A stretch of 39,234 nucleotides of DNA from Limosilactobacillus gastricus DSM 16045 (GCF_001434365.1 NZ_AZFN01000013.1:20389-59622), one strand, 5' to 3'; positions 1 through 8,286 are shown, counted from the stretch's first letter. The notes: generated from the letters alone by a model not told the origin. Translations and numbers: made by a program.

Positions 1-382
1 GCTGGGCAAACCATACCGTATTTTGTCGCAAGGCGAAAAACAATTAGTAATGATTGCGCGAGCCCTAATGGCTCAGCCAGAACTATTAATTTTGGATGAA
101 CCTTGTAATGGCTTAGACCTATTTGCACGGGACCGCTTGTTGGCTAATATTGAAAAAATTGCTGCCGATCCTGCTAGTCCGGCCATGCTAATTGTTTCAC
201 ACCATACTGAAGAGTTATTACCATGTTTCCAAAAGGTTTTATTGTTAAAGGACGGGTTAATTTTTGATCAAGGATCAAGACAAGCAATGTTTACTGAAGA
301 TGAATTGACCGAATTCTATGGGGCGCCAGTTAAAGTGCTACGTAATGAAAACGACCACGTCTTAGTTTATTTAAGAAAATAG
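1..382 (+). CDS. ABC transporter ATP-binding protein, C-terminal part
   Basis: The reading frame is open from base 2, so the gene begins upstream of the window and only about 126 C-terminal residues are present. They contain the ABC signature (LSQGE), Walker B with its glutamate (LLILDEP), the D-loop (NGLD) and the switch histidine (VSHHTEEL). This is the second half of a nucleotide-binding domain that would couple ATP hydrolysis to transport or act as a soluble ABC ATPase. The ending resembles YlmA/ModF-type stand-alone ATPases of Firmicutes, but without the N-terminus and neighbours the substrate cannot be assigned. The gene ends 38 bases before the MFS transporter gene with no terminator between them. 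Confidence 0.85.
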   Translation, partial: LGKPYRILSQGEKQLVMIARALMAQPELLILDEPCNGLDLFARDRLLANIEKIAADPASPAMLIVSHHTEELLPCFQKVLLLKDGLIFDQGSRQAMFTEDELTEFYGAPVKVLRNENDHVLVYLRK

Positions 383-420
383 AGATTGAGAAAAAGAGAA
401 TTGGTTACGGGAGATAGGTT

Positions 421-1747
421 ATGGAGAACAATTTATCACAATCATTAAATTTTAGTTTACCAAGGAAAACATTAAAAAAGGATTCAGTCAAAACAGTTAT
501 CTTGGCTTCCATGGTCGGGACCATGATTGAATTCTACGATTTTTACGCTTATGGAACGGCGTCGGCAGCATATTTTCCAAGGGTCTTTTTTCCAGAAGTT
601 ACCCCAACGATTGCCTTATTACTAAGCCTGTTGACTTTCGGGGTTGCCTTCATTGCGCGGCCATTGGGATCCTTTGTCTTTGGCCACTATGGCGATAAGA
701 TGGGGCGGAAGAAAACGTTAGTGATTTCATTATTATTAATGGGATGTTCAACGGTTTTAATTGGCCTTTTACCGGGATACAATACCTTAGGTTTAACGGC
801 TGTCATTCTTCTATGCCTATGCCGATTCGTTCAAGGAATTGGTCTGGGTGGTGAATGGTCTGGAGCAGCTTTAGTGGCGACGGAAAACGCACCAGCTAAT
901 AAGCGGGCTTTATACGGGGCCTTTCCAGAATTAGGGGCACCACTTGGTTTCTTCTTAAGCAATGGCCTTTTCGTAGTTTTAGAGTTTACCCTAAGCCCTA
1001 GTCAAATGGAAAGTTTTGGTTGGCGGATTCCATTCCTAGCATCAGCTGTGCTAGTAGTAGTCGGTTTCTGGGTTCGGCAGAAGATGCAAGAAACGCCATT
1101 GTTCCGGATGGCTAAACAACGGAGTGCGACGACGAAATCACCATTAGTAGAGGTTTTTAAAAGTAATTGGTTAGAAATAGTTCAAGGAACCTTCATCGTT
1201 GCGGTTACTTACACGCTTTTCTATACGCTCGCAACTTGGTCATTATCCTATGCAACAACTACCCTGGGATTTAGTAAACAAGCATATTTAATGATGCTCA
1301 TGGGAACGGTCGTCATCTTCGCCTTGTTAATTCTATTCGCTTCTCGGATTTCAGATGCCTTTGGTCGTAAACGAGTACTCTTATTTAGTGCCGTGACCTT
1401 AGTTATCTTCGGACTATTGTTCCCTTATTTACTAACCGGTCATCATAATGTATGGGGGAGCGCTGACTTTCTTAGGGGTTGGCTTTGCATTAATGGGGAT
1501 TGCCTTTGGTCCACTTGGCGCAGTCTTGCCAGAACTATTCCCGACGAAAGTCCGATACTCTGGTTCGGGAATTGCTTATAATCTGGCGGCGATTGTGGGG
1601 GCAGCCTTTGCGCCAACCATTGCGGCTTGGTTAGCGGCAAACTGGGGAATTCATTCCGTTGGCCTATACCTATCATTAATGGCGGTCTTATGTGTAGTTT
1701 CTTTATTAACGATGCATGAAACTAAGGAAGTCGATTTTACTAAATAA
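421..1747 (+). pseudogene. MFS transporter (metabolite:H+ symporter type), frameshifted
   Basis: The first frame (421-1581) gives a typical MHS-type MFS N-terminus: IEFYDFYAYG in helix 1, the loop 2-3 motif GHYGDKMGRKK, and RFVQGIGLGGEWSGA. After about residue 345 it loses homology and ends in an unrelated tail. The expected C-terminal helices continue in the +1 frame from about 1448 to 1747 (GPLGAVLPELFPTKVRYSGSG, ending TKEVDFTK). The join lies at a run of five G (1454-1458); four G would restore one reading frame of about 441 codons reading HHNVWGALTFLG. Relatives include ShiA and ProP, so a carboxylate or betaine substrate is possible but cannot be told here. Either a recent inactivation, a phase-variable homopolymer or a sequencing error. 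Confidence 0.85.
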
Positions 1748-1785
1748 ATATTATAGAAAGAAAGAGAAAATTTATAGAAAAGAAT

Positions 1786-1814
1786 TTGACAGCGCTTACA
1801 CCTTTTAGTATTAT
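1786..1814 (+). promoter_or_regulatory. sigma-A promoter overlapped by a cre site
   Basis: The -35 TTGACA (1786-1791) and -10 TATTAT (1809-1814) are separated by exactly 17 bases. Bases 1787-1800, TGACAGCGCTTACA, fit the CcpA cre consensus TGWNANCGNTNWCA at every defined position and overlap the -35, which predicts carbon catabolite repression. Transcription would start near 1821 and meet a terminator at 1871-1897 before any gene. Confidence 0.75.
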
Positions 1815-1820
1815 TATGAC

Positions 1821-1897
1821 ATAAGGTAAGGAATTACCTTCTAATCAATTCTCTTTCTCTCTTATGCCAATCATCGTCTTATAGGCGGTGATTTTTT
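1821..1897 (+). ncRNA. candidate small RNA between promoter and terminator
   Basis: A consensus promoter and a terminator-like hairpin enclose about 77 bases with no convincing reading frame. The 5' part can form a hairpin (AAGGTAA/TTACCTT, 1823-1840). The middle is a pyrimidine-rich single-stranded stretch (1842-1861). The 3' part is the hairpin ATCATCG/CGGTGAT followed by seven T. This is the build of a trans-acting small RNA. Bases 1842-1856 could pair with 393-407, just upstream of the MFS start codon, over 15 positions with one G-U pair. It could instead be an attenuated leader of the gene at 1939. Confidence 0.4.
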
Positions 1898-1898
1898 T
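1871..1898 (+). terminator. intrinsic terminator before the gene at 1939
   Basis: Hairpin ATCATCG / CGGTGAT with one G-U pair and a 9-base loop, followed by TTTTTTT. Confidence 0.65.
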
Positions 1899-1910
1899 AT
1901 TGGGATTGGT

Positions 1911-1916
1911 TATAAT
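1911..1916 (+). promoter_or_regulatory. possible -10 element for 1939 gene
   Basis: A perfect TATAAT lies 22 bases before the start codon of the gene at 1939, after the terminator at 1871-1898. No good -35 is seen at the right distance, and the leader would be only about 15 bases long. Confidence 0.35.
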
Positions 1917-1938
1917 TATTGGTTGAAGGAGTGAGAAT

Positions 1939-2247
1939 ATGGCTAAAATTGGGGTCTTAGACCTAATTGAACAAATTACCCGTTTAGATGGGAGTAAATA
2001 TTACGAAATTGGTAATATGGTGCACAATGGTCGTGCCGAACTTGCCGCTGAACGGGGATTTATTAAGGAAGTGCGAATTTTAAAATTAAATATTCCACAC
2101 TCACAAACTGTGATTAAATATGAACAGTATGTTAACGAACATTATCAAATGCAAGACGAATCAATGGATCATTGGGAAGAATGGCCGCGAAATGATGAAG
2201 CGGATGAGTGGGTTCAAACGATCGTGCAGGATAACCACGTTGGATAA
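1939..2247 (+). CDS. hypothetical protein, 102 aa
   Basis: A small soluble acidic protein that I do not recognise. There is a good ribosome site (GAAGGAGTGAG) before the ATG. It has no signal peptide, membrane segment or metal motif; the C-terminal third is rich in Asp, Glu and Trp (DHWEEWPRNDEADEWVQ). It ends 15 bases before the acyltransferase start and probably shares its transcript, but this does not reveal a function. Confidence 0.7.
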   Translation: MAKIGVLDLIEQITRLDGSKYYEIGNMVHNGRAELAAERGFIKEVRILKLNIPHSQTVIKYEQYVNEHYQMQDESMDHWEEWPRNDEADEWVQTIVQDNHVG

Positions 2248-2262
2248 AATTGGGGAAAATAA

Positions 2263-4107
2263 ATGGGGAATAGGCAAATGGGAAGACGACATATTACAGG
2301 GGTTGATGGATTACGGGCAATCGCGGTTATTGGGGTAATTATTTATCATTTAATGCCCAGCGTCGCGCAAGGGGGATTTTTGGGAGTTCCCATCTTCTTG
2401 TTGATTTCAGGTTACTTTGTCACTTGTCAATTAGTGGTCGAGTATGACAACACGAATCGGATTGACTTCTTTCATTTTTATCATAAACGATTTAAAAGGT
2501 TGTATCCAACTTTAGTCGCGATGTTGATTGCGACGACGGCCTATATTACCTTGTTTCAAAGATCCTTATTAGTAAATTTGCGGTCGACGATTTGGACCAA
2601 TCTTTTGTGGGTCTATAACTGGTGGGAAATTGGACATGGACAATCTTATTTTGATCGCTTTGCTGGCGAATCTCCTTTTACCCATTTATGGACGCTGGGG
2701 GTTGAGGTTCAGTTTTATGTTCTTTGGCCAATGCTCTTAGTGATCTTGTTGATGATGTTTTATCAACGTCGTCAGCGCGTTCGGTGGGTAGTATTATTAT
2801 TGGCGATTCTGTCAGCACTTGAAATGGCGATCTTATATCATCCGGCAAGCCTAAATCGGGTTTACTATGGGACCGATACGCGAGCTTTTTCGCTTATGTT
2901 AGGGGCCTTTTTAGGTTTGATTTGGCCCATTAATCATCTTCGACCGAATATTGACCGAGCGTGGGCAGCAGCACTAGATTTTTTGGGTATCCTAACCTTA
3001 TTGGGGACTATTTTTGGTTTCTTTACCCTATCGGGGCAGGGTGCCGCTACTTACCGAGGAGCAATGTTTGGTTATAGTTTCTTGGGGACGATCTTGCTAG
3101 CGACGATTGTTCATCCAGGTGCCCATATGAACCGTCTATTAACTAATCGTTTATTTACCTGGATCGGGAAACGCTCATATGGAATCTATGTCTATCAATT
3201 TCCCGTTATGATTTTTTATGAAAATGTTGTTAAGGTGGGAAATCATCCATTAATTCACGGCATTATCCAGCTGGCGATTATTATGGGAATTAGTGAATTA
3301 TCTTATCGTTACTTCGAACGCCCAATAGCTAATTATGATTGGCATAATCTAGGACAGACCTTACGGAGTCTCTTTAATCGGACGCAATGGCGACGGTGGC
3401 TAGTGGTTGGCCCGGCTCTTATCTTAACCGGGATTGCCGTCTACGGTTTATGTTTACCTGAACCGAAACCAACAGCGACAGCGGTTCAAAAACGAATTAC
3501 GCAAAATGCTAAAATGATTGCGAAACGAAATCAAGAAATTGCGGCTGGCAAGACACCTCAGGTGAATGTTAATAGTAATTCGATTAAGCAGCGTTATAAT
3601 TTAACTACAAAGCAGGTCAAGAAACTACAGCAATTAAAAATTACCGCCGTTGGTGATTCCGTAATGCTGGATGCATCTCAATCGATTCAACAATTAATGC
3701 CCCTCGCATATGTTGATGGTCAGGTTGGCCGTCAAGGAAACGATACACCTACTGTTTTAAAGACTTTGGCTAGTCAAGGACGCTTGGCCAATATTGTCGT
3801 TCTTAATTTAGGCACCAATGGTCCAATTAAGGATCAAGCGGTGGATGAGATGTTATCGATTATTGGTAGTAAGCGCCAGGTATATTGGGTAACTGCGCAT
3901 GTGCCGACTAGATCATGGCAAGATTCGGTTAATGACCAGATCAAAAAAGCGGCGAAAACCCACCAAAATGTTCATCTTGTCGATTGGTACCAATTAAGTA
4001 AAAATTATAATGACTGGTTTGCTAGTGATCAGGTTCATATGCAAGAAAAGGGTAATGTGCAATTTACGCGGCTGATTGCAACCACGATATTAAAATATAA
4101 TAAGTAG
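2263..4107 (+). CDS. oatA: OatA-like peptidoglycan O-acetyltransferase (AT3 + SGNH)
   Basis: An integral membrane acyltransferase of about 614 residues with the family architecture: an N-terminal acyltransferase-3 domain of ten or so helices (residues 1-380) and an extracellular SGNH hydrolase-like domain (about 455-614). Visible motifs are ITGVDGLRAIAVIGVIIYHL at the start, the GDS block (VGDSVMLDA), the Asn block (LNLGTNG) and the catalytic Asp-His pair in SDQVHMQ. OatA/OatB enzymes move acetyl groups across the membrane onto MurNAc or GlcNAc and give lysozyme or autolysin resistance; the exact sugar cannot be told here. ATG 2263 follows GGGGAAAA; ATG 2278 is an alternative. The HAD gene begins just after it. 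Confidence 0.85.
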   Translation: MGNRQMGRRHITGVDGLRAIAVIGVIIYHLMPSVAQGGFLGVPIFLLISGYFVTCQLVVEYDNTNRIDFFHFYHKRFKRLYPTLVAMLIATTAYITLFQRSLLVNLRSTIWTNLLWVYNWWEIGHGQSYFDRFAGESPFTHLWTLGVEVQFYVLWPMLLVILLMMFYQRRQRVRWVVLLLAILSALEMAILYHPASLNRVYYGTDTRAFSLMLGAFLGLIWPINHLRPNIDRAWAAALDFLGILTLLGTIFGFFTLSGQGAATYRGAMFGYSFLGTILLATIVHPGAHMNRLLTNRLFTWIGKRSYGIYVYQFPVMIFYENVVKVGNHPLIHGIIQLAIIMGISELSYRYFERPIANYDWHNLGQTLRSLFNRTQWRRWLVVGPALILTGIAVYGLCLPEPKPTATAVQKRITQNAKMIAKRNQEIAAGKTPQVNVNSNSIKQRYNLTTKQVKKLQQLKITAVGDSVMLDASQSIQQLMPLAYVDGQVGRQGNDTPTVLKTLASQGRLANIVVLNLGTNGPIKDQAVDEMLSIIGSKRQVYWVTAHVPTRSWQDSVNDQIKKAAKTHQNVHLVDWYQLSKNYNDWFASDQVHMQEKGNVQFTRLIATTILKYNK

Positions 4108-4118
4108 AGGTAATGATA

Positions 4119-4940
4119 ATGCAACAAATGATCGCCTTAGATTTAGATAATACTTTATTTAATTCTGCTAAAGAAATCAGTCCACGGAATGAACGGACTC
4201 TGAAGCGGGTTCATCAAGCCGGGGTCAAAGTTGTTTTATGCACCGGGAGACCAATAAACGCCATTCGGAATTATCTTGATCAACTGGAACTCAATCAGGC
4301 GGAAGACTATACCATTAACTTTAATGGAGGCCTCGTAACTAATAATCAAACGGGCGAATTTTTATTTCAAAAAGGACTTGTAAAGTCAGATTTAGATGTT
4401 TTGTATGAATTTGTCATGGCACACCAATTACCATTAGATGTCCTTGATTTTGATAAAGTATATGAAATTAAAACCGAACAAAAGTCTTTATATGGTGCTA
4501 CGGTGAAAGGGATTGACTTTACCAATGATGATTATCAAGACTTACCAGCGGGAGATAAATTATACAGTAAAGCGGTTATTGCGGTAGATCCAGCCCAAAT
4601 GGCGCAGGTGAAAGCTTTAGCTCGGGATGATACTCAAATAGGGCAACACTTTACGGTGGTCCAATCGCAACCACATATCTTAGAATTTATTCCTTTGGGA
4701 TTAAATAAAGCAGTGGGCTTGCAGCACTTACTGGAGCATTTTGAAATGACCTTTGCAGACCTAACGGCTTTTGGTGATGCTGATAATGATAAAGAAATGT
4801 TAGCAGCGGCTGGTGATGGAGTGGTGATGGCGAACGGTTTGCCGGCTGTTAAAGCAATTGCCGATCACGAAACTTTATCTAACGATGAAGACGGCGTGGC
4901 AGTTTACATTGAGAATAAATTTGTAACATTGCTGCAATAA
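4119..4940 (+). CDS. Cof-type HAD-IIB phosphatase
   Basis: A 273-residue haloacid dehalogenase-superfamily hydrolase of the Cof/YidA type, acting on phosphorylated small molecules in the cytoplasm. Motif I is LDLDNT with nucleophile Asp8 and acid Asp10. Motif II is CTGRP. Motif IV is GDADNDKEML near residue 217, with a C2 cap between. ATG 4119 was chosen because the ribosome site AGAGG (4106-4110) is 8 bases away; ATG 4113 would leave 2. It follows oatA directly and ends at a strong terminator. The substrate is unknown; such enzymes often act on sugar phosphates or flavin nucleotides. Confidence 0.88.
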   Translation: MQQMIALDLDNTLFNSAKEISPRNERTLKRVHQAGVKVVLCTGRPINAIRNYLDQLELNQAEDYTINFNGGLVTNNQTGEFLFQKGLVKSDLDVLYEFVMAHQLPLDVLDFDKVYEIKTEQKSLYGATVKGIDFTNDDYQDLPAGDKLYSKAVIAVDPAQMAQVKALARDDTQIGQHFTVVQSQPHILEFIPLGLNKAVGLQHLLEHFEMTFADLTAFGDADNDKEMLAAAGDGVVMANGLPAVKAIADHETLSNDEDGVAVYIENKFVTLLQ

Positions 4941-4950
4941 AAGAACTAAA

Positions 4951-4995
4951 AAGGGCTAAATTAAGGTGATTAACCTTGATTTAGCCCTTTTTTTG
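4951..4995 (+). terminator. intrinsic terminator after HAD gene
   Basis: Long stem AAGGGCTAAAT / ATTTAGCCCTT, continued by AAGGT / ACCTT, followed by a T run. Confidence 0.9.
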
Positions 4996-5147
4996 CAAAA
5001 ATTTAGGGAGTAAATATTACATCAAATAACGATAATGTGAAAATATCGCTAAAATGCTTAGTGATAGGATTCGGTAGCAGATTTAAATGGAATGGTCGTC
5101 TTAAAACAGATGATTAAATGACAAAAGATAACAAAAGAGAAAGGGAA

Positions 5148-5164
5148 CGTAATCTTTTTGTGAT
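5148..5164 (+). promoter_or_regulatory. weak WalR-like box upstream of the LysM/Apf gene
   Basis: CGTAAT, five bases, TGTGAT resembles the WalR direct repeat TGTWAH-N5-TGTWAH with one mismatch per half. WalRK commonly controls cell-wall hydrolase genes in Firmicutes, so the position is reasonable, but the match is imperfect. The rest of the 243-base gap (4996-5238) holds a stem TACTTGTC / GGCAAGTA (5191-5211) in the presumed leader and no clear consensus promoter. Confidence 0.2.
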
Positions 5165-5238
5165 GAATCAGTAATTTTATTCCAGTAGTATATTACTTGT
5201 CGCTAAGGCAAGTACAAAGAAAAGGAATGATATATTAC

Positions 5239-5832
5239 ATGTTTAAGTTTAAGAAAAAGTTCTTAATCCAATTAACGACGACCTTAGGAGCATTAGCGTT
5301 GGGAGTAACTGCTGCCGTAACTGTTGCTAATGCCGATACTACTTACACTGTTAAGAGTGGTGACACTTTAAATAGTATTTCCCAACAATATGTTGGTGAC
5401 AAATCATTAGTTAGTTCAATTGTAAAAGCTAACAATATCAGTGACCAAAACGTAATTTATGTTGGTGAACAACTTACTATCCCAACCGATAGTAGTGATA
5501 ATACATCAACTAATAACAATTCATCAACTACGACTGATAGCAGTACTAATACTGATTCCAACAGTTCAACGACAACTGATTCTTCGAGCTATACTTCATC
5601 TGTCTCCGGCAGTGAAGCTGAAGCGAAGGAATGGATTGCTCAAAAGGAATCCAGTGGTTCTTATACCGCAAGTAACGGAAACTACTATGGTCGTTACCAA
5701 TTGTCACTATCATACTTAAATGGTGACCTATCAGCCTCTAACCAAGAAAAGGTTGCTGATCAATACGTTGCTAGTCGTTATGGTTCATGGACAGCCGCTA
5801 AGGCATTCTGGGAAGCTAACGGTTGGTACTAA
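5239..5832 (+). CDS. secreted LysM / aggregation-promoting-factor-like protein
   Basis: A 197-residue exported wall protein. A signal peptide (FKFKKK, then a hydrophobic stretch) is probably cut after ANA at residue 32. One LysM domain follows (about 36-80: YTVKSGDTL to GEQLTIP), which binds peptidoglycan. Next is a Ser/Thr/Asn linker to about residue 128, and a C-terminal Apf-type domain (AKEWIAQKESSGSYTA to FWEANGWY) with transglycosylase-like ESSGSY and YGRYQLS motifs. Lactobacillus Apf proteins influence cell shape and aggregation, and muralytic activity is suspected. ATG 5239 is preferred for giving a normal signal peptide; the GGA ribosome site is somewhat distant. Monocistronic, with its own terminator. 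Confidence 0.88.
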   Translation: MFKFKKKFLIQLTTTLGALALGVTAAVTVANADTTYTVKSGDTLNSISQQYVGDKSLVSSIVKANNISDQNVIYVGEQLTIPTDSSDNTSTNNNSSTTTDSSTNTDSNSSTTTDSSSYTSSVSGSEAEAKEWIAQKESSGSYTASNGNYYGRYQLSLSYLNGDLSASNQEKVADQYVASRYGSWTAAKAFWEANGWY

Positions 5833-5842
5833 TATTTTTACC

Positions 5843-5870
5843 AAAGAGACTCCGCTAAGGGGTCTTTTTT
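5843..5870 (+). terminator. intrinsic terminator after the LysM/Apf gene
   Basis: Stem AAAGAGACTCC / GGGGTCTTTTT with two G-U pairs, ending in a T run. It touches the stop codon of the convergent gene that ends at 5869. Confidence 0.85.
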
Positions 5871-6279
5871 AGTTGGTCATGACTGAGAGTGCTACCAGAA
5901 TAATGAATAAGATAATTTGGACAATACAGCCAATTAGTGCCCCCATTCCAGCTAATTTGGCATTTTTTGGCATGGGACGATGCCAAATGAGAAATAAGAT
6001 TAAGCCGATGAGGGGGAGTAAAAAGCCAATTACTCCCCAAGCAATTGATCCGGTGTCCTCGTCATACTCATTCTCAGTAGGGATGGTTTGATAATTATCG
6101 TATTTCGGCGGCTGCTGAAGATTTTCGCTAGAAAGGCTATTTTCAACGGGGATTTCATTAGTCGAGGTTGTCGTTGACGCTGATAAAGGGGTTTTAGGCT
6201 TAGGGATTTTGGCACCACAGGCAAAACAATAGGCAGCCCCAGGCTCTAATTGAGTACCGCAATTTGGACAGAACTTCAT
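5869..6279 (-). CDS. zinc-ribbon membrane protein
   Basis: 136 residues. The N-terminus is a rubredoxin-like zinc ribbon: Cys4-Cys7 and Cys18-Cys21 (FCPNCG, YCFACG). A Ser/Thr/Asn-rich, probably disordered linker follows to about residue 80, then two membrane helices (about 84-103 and 112-134). The hydrophilic N-terminus probably faces the cytoplasm. Such proteins are common in lactobacilli and have no assigned function. The ribosome site AAGGAG is well placed before the ATG. It is transcribed divergently from the PEPCK-like gene. Confidence 0.8.
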   Translation of the reverse strand: MKFCPNCGTQLEPGAAYCFACGAKIPKPKTPLSASTTTSTNEIPVENSLSSENLQQPPKYDNYQTIPTENEYDEDTGSIAWGVIGFLLPLIGLILFLIWHRPMPKNAKLAGMGALIGCIVQIILFIILVALSVMTN

Positions 6280-6361
6280 AAATTGATAACTCCTTTGATG
6301 AATATTAAATTTATTTTAACAGAAAATTTTGGGAAGGGTGATGGCCTTTAAAGGTTTCTAG

Positions 6362-6392
6362 TGACTTTGTCGTGTCAAAAATGATAAAGTCA
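6362..6392. repeat. inverted repeat upstream of the PEPCK-like gene
   Basis: TGACTTT (6362-6368) and AAAGTCA (6386-6392) are perfect 7-base arms with a 17-base spacer, 32 bases before the -10 of the next gene. Could be an operator; no known regulator is recognised. Confidence 0.35.
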
Positions 6393-6420
6393 GAAAATCC
6401 TAACTATTTCGATATAAATT

Positions 6421-6429
6421 TGCTATAAT
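6421..6429 (+). promoter_or_regulatory. extended -10 promoter of the PEPCK-like gene
   Basis: TGCTATAAT is an extended -10 with a perfect core, 32 bases before the start codon. No clear -35. Confidence 0.6.
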
Positions 6430-6460
6430 GTTAAAGAATTCACTTATAGGAGGTTGCCTT

Positions 6461-8149
6461 ATGGCACAAGAGAGCACAATTCGTACTAAGTCATTATATG
6501 TAAATCCCGAACGACGGATTTTGGTGATGAATTTGAATGAGCAATATTTCACTGGAGTTAATGAACTCGTGGATAGCGATGAATTTAAAGAATTAGTCAC
6601 CTTATATCTAAAGACCGATAATCTATTTAATACTTATGAAGATTATCGCAATTTGACGGCCGATCAATTTATTAAAATGACGAAACGGATTTTGGCTCAT
6701 GATGAAACGGTCTTTGCCAATTTAGATCGCCAAATTTTGTTAAGTTGCTATGAAGACGCCTATACTTATTTCCGGAATTTCTTACGGGTGACCGTCACCG
6801 ACGGGATGAATCAGGTTTTAGTTAATAGCTTTCTTGATATTGATGATCGCTTAAACGATTTGTTCCGGACTTGTTACCGAACGTTAACGGATGAAGTGCG
6901 GGGTCGTCGGGTTAATCGTTATCGTCAAATCAGTTCTGCTTCTAATGCAGCCCTATTAACAAAACATCATCAATGGCCAATTCCAGCTGGCTATGAAGCC
7001 TTGGACAAGATCAATTTCATTGATACGGCCATGGTTCGACCACCATTAATGATGCATACCCCAAGCAACAAGCGGGAAGGGGTTTTCAGTCCCGTTACGG
7101 AAAATCCTGTTAAAAAGTTCGCACGGCAAAAGGGTGAATGGTACTGCTACCCAGCCAAAATCGGGACCAGTATTGCTTATATCTATTTTCATGAAGACTT
7201 TATGGTGAGTGGTTTATCTTTGACCAACTTATTTGCCATGGCACATGATTATGAAGTTGAAGGTCGTAAACCAGATTTGATCCTCTTCTTTGGTTTAGAT
7301 AAGACCGAAGGGGACGTTAGTCATTACTTCTATGATGAAGCCAATGATATTTGGGTGGGTGAAGTTCCAAACACAGTAAAAACGACTTACTTTGGTTACA
7401 TGAAAAAAATGTGTTTGACTTTGCATAATCTTCATCAGATTAAGCAAGGCAAGTTGCCAATTCACGGTTCGATGGTTCGGATTGCCTTTGCTAACGGTAA
7501 GACTAAAAACGTAGTCTTCTTTGGTGATTCAGGAGCCGGAAAGTCTGAATCGTTAGAAGCTCTGCAAGAAATTGCTGATGAACAAATCGTGGATATGGAA
7601 ACGATTTTTGATGATATGGGATCCTTTACTATTGATGGTGATAAGGTTTATGCTCAGGGAACCGAAACCGGTGCCTTTGTTCGGCTAGATGATTTGAGCA
7701 GTGCGGTTGCTTTTAACAATATGGACCGGGGAATCTATTTGAATCCAGAATTGAAGAACGCACGGGTAATCATTCCGGTTACTTCAATTGAAAATGTCAT
7801 TGCTCATCACCATGTGGATATGTGGGTTTACGCCAACAACTACGATGCTGAAGTCGGTATTCACCAATTTGAAAATGAAACGGCTGCTAAAGAAGTCTTT
7901 GTTGCTGGTAAGCGGAAGGCCTTAGGGACAACTGACGAGTCAGGGATGACGACTACCTTCTTTGCTAACCCATTTGGTCCGGTGCAAGAACCAGAATTAA
8001 CGCAACCAATTATTGACGACGTCTTTAAAAAATTCTTTGATGCCGGAATTTATGTTGGTGAAATATACACCCATCTTGGCTACGATCGGTCGGCGGAAGC
8101 CTTGCACGATTCAGCTCGGGCCATGTTGAAAGTATTAATGGAATTATAA
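6461..8149 (+). CDS. PEP carboxykinase (ATP)-like P-loop protein
   Basis: 562 residues, close to the usual length of ATP-dependent PEP carboxykinase, with AGGAGG seven bases before ATG 6461. The C-terminal half resembles PckA: a P-loop GDSGAGKSES (residues 355-364, Lys361), a following acidic FDDMGSF, and ARVIIPVTSIENVI matching the PckA region before the C-terminal subdomain. The canonical PckA loop is GLSGTGKTTLS, so this one is diverged towards an HPr-kinase-like loop; the N-terminal half shows no PckA motif I can point to. The gene may make or use oxaloacetate/PEP, or phosphorylate something else. It is monocistronic. Lactobacillus relatives are, as far as I recall, annotated as PEPCK; the activity should be treated as unproven. 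Confidence 0.6.
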   Translation: MAQESTIRTKSLYVNPERRILVMNLNEQYFTGVNELVDSDEFKELVTLYLKTDNLFNTYEDYRNLTADQFIKMTKRILAHDETVFANLDRQILLSCYEDAYTYFRNFLRVTVTDGMNQVLVNSFLDIDDRLNDLFRTCYRTLTDEVRGRRVNRYRQISSASNAALLTKHHQWPIPAGYEALDKINFIDTAMVRPPLMMHTPSNKREGVFSPVTENPVKKFARQKGEWYCYPAKIGTSIAYIYFHEDFMVSGLSLTNLFAMAHDYEVEGRKPDLILFFGLDKTEGDVSHYFYDEANDIWVGEVPNTVKTTYFGYMKKMCLTLHNLHQIKQGKLPIHGSMVRIAFANGKTKNVVFFGDSGAGKSESLEALQEIADEQIVDMETIFDDMGSFTIDGDKVYAQGTETGAFVRLDDLSSAVAFNNMDRGIYLNPELKNARVIIPVTSIENVIAHHHVDMWVYANNYDAEVGIHQFENETAAKEVFVAGKRKALGTTDESGMTTTFFANPFGPVQEPELTQPIIDDVFKKFFDAGIYVGEIYTHLGYDRSAEALHDSARAMLKVLMEL

Positions 8150-8156
8150 GAGATTG

Positions 8157-8186
8157 GAAGCCTCGCTAGATAGCGGGCTTTTTTAT
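8157..8186 (+). terminator. intrinsic terminator after the PEPCK-like gene
   Basis: Stem AGCC-CGCTA / TAGCG-GGCT with one bulged T, then TTTTTTATT. Confidence 0.85.
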
Positions 8187-8221
8187 TATTCAGGATAATT
8201 ACCGATTTTTGTGACATCGGG

Positions 8222-8274
8222 TTGACACATTGATAAATGAGGATTACTATAATAACCGAATGCAACCGCTTACA
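8222..8274 (+). promoter_or_regulatory. fructokinase promoter with cre site
   Basis: TTGACA (8222-8227) is followed after 17 bases by TACTAT (8245-8250), with an overlapping TATAAT at 8248-8253. TGCAACCGCTTACA (8261-8274) matches the cre consensus TGWNANCGNTNWCA except at position 3. It sits at the expected transcription start, directly before the ribosome site, so CcpA would block initiation when preferred sugar is present. Confidence 0.7.
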
Positions 8275-8286
8275 AGGAGGATAGCA

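Noticed and set aside
1443-1676. 77-residue minus-strand frame over the MFS gene
   Set aside because: Shadow of the transporter reading frame; no ribosome site and composition typical of an antisense frame.
2120-2338. 72-residue frame bridging 1939 gene and oatA
   Set aside because: Overlaps two better genes in another frame and shows no family signal.
5459-5719. 86-residue alternative frame within the LysM/Apf gene
   Set aside because: Lies in the repetitive Ser/Thr linker coding region in another frame; the real gene has signal peptide and domains.
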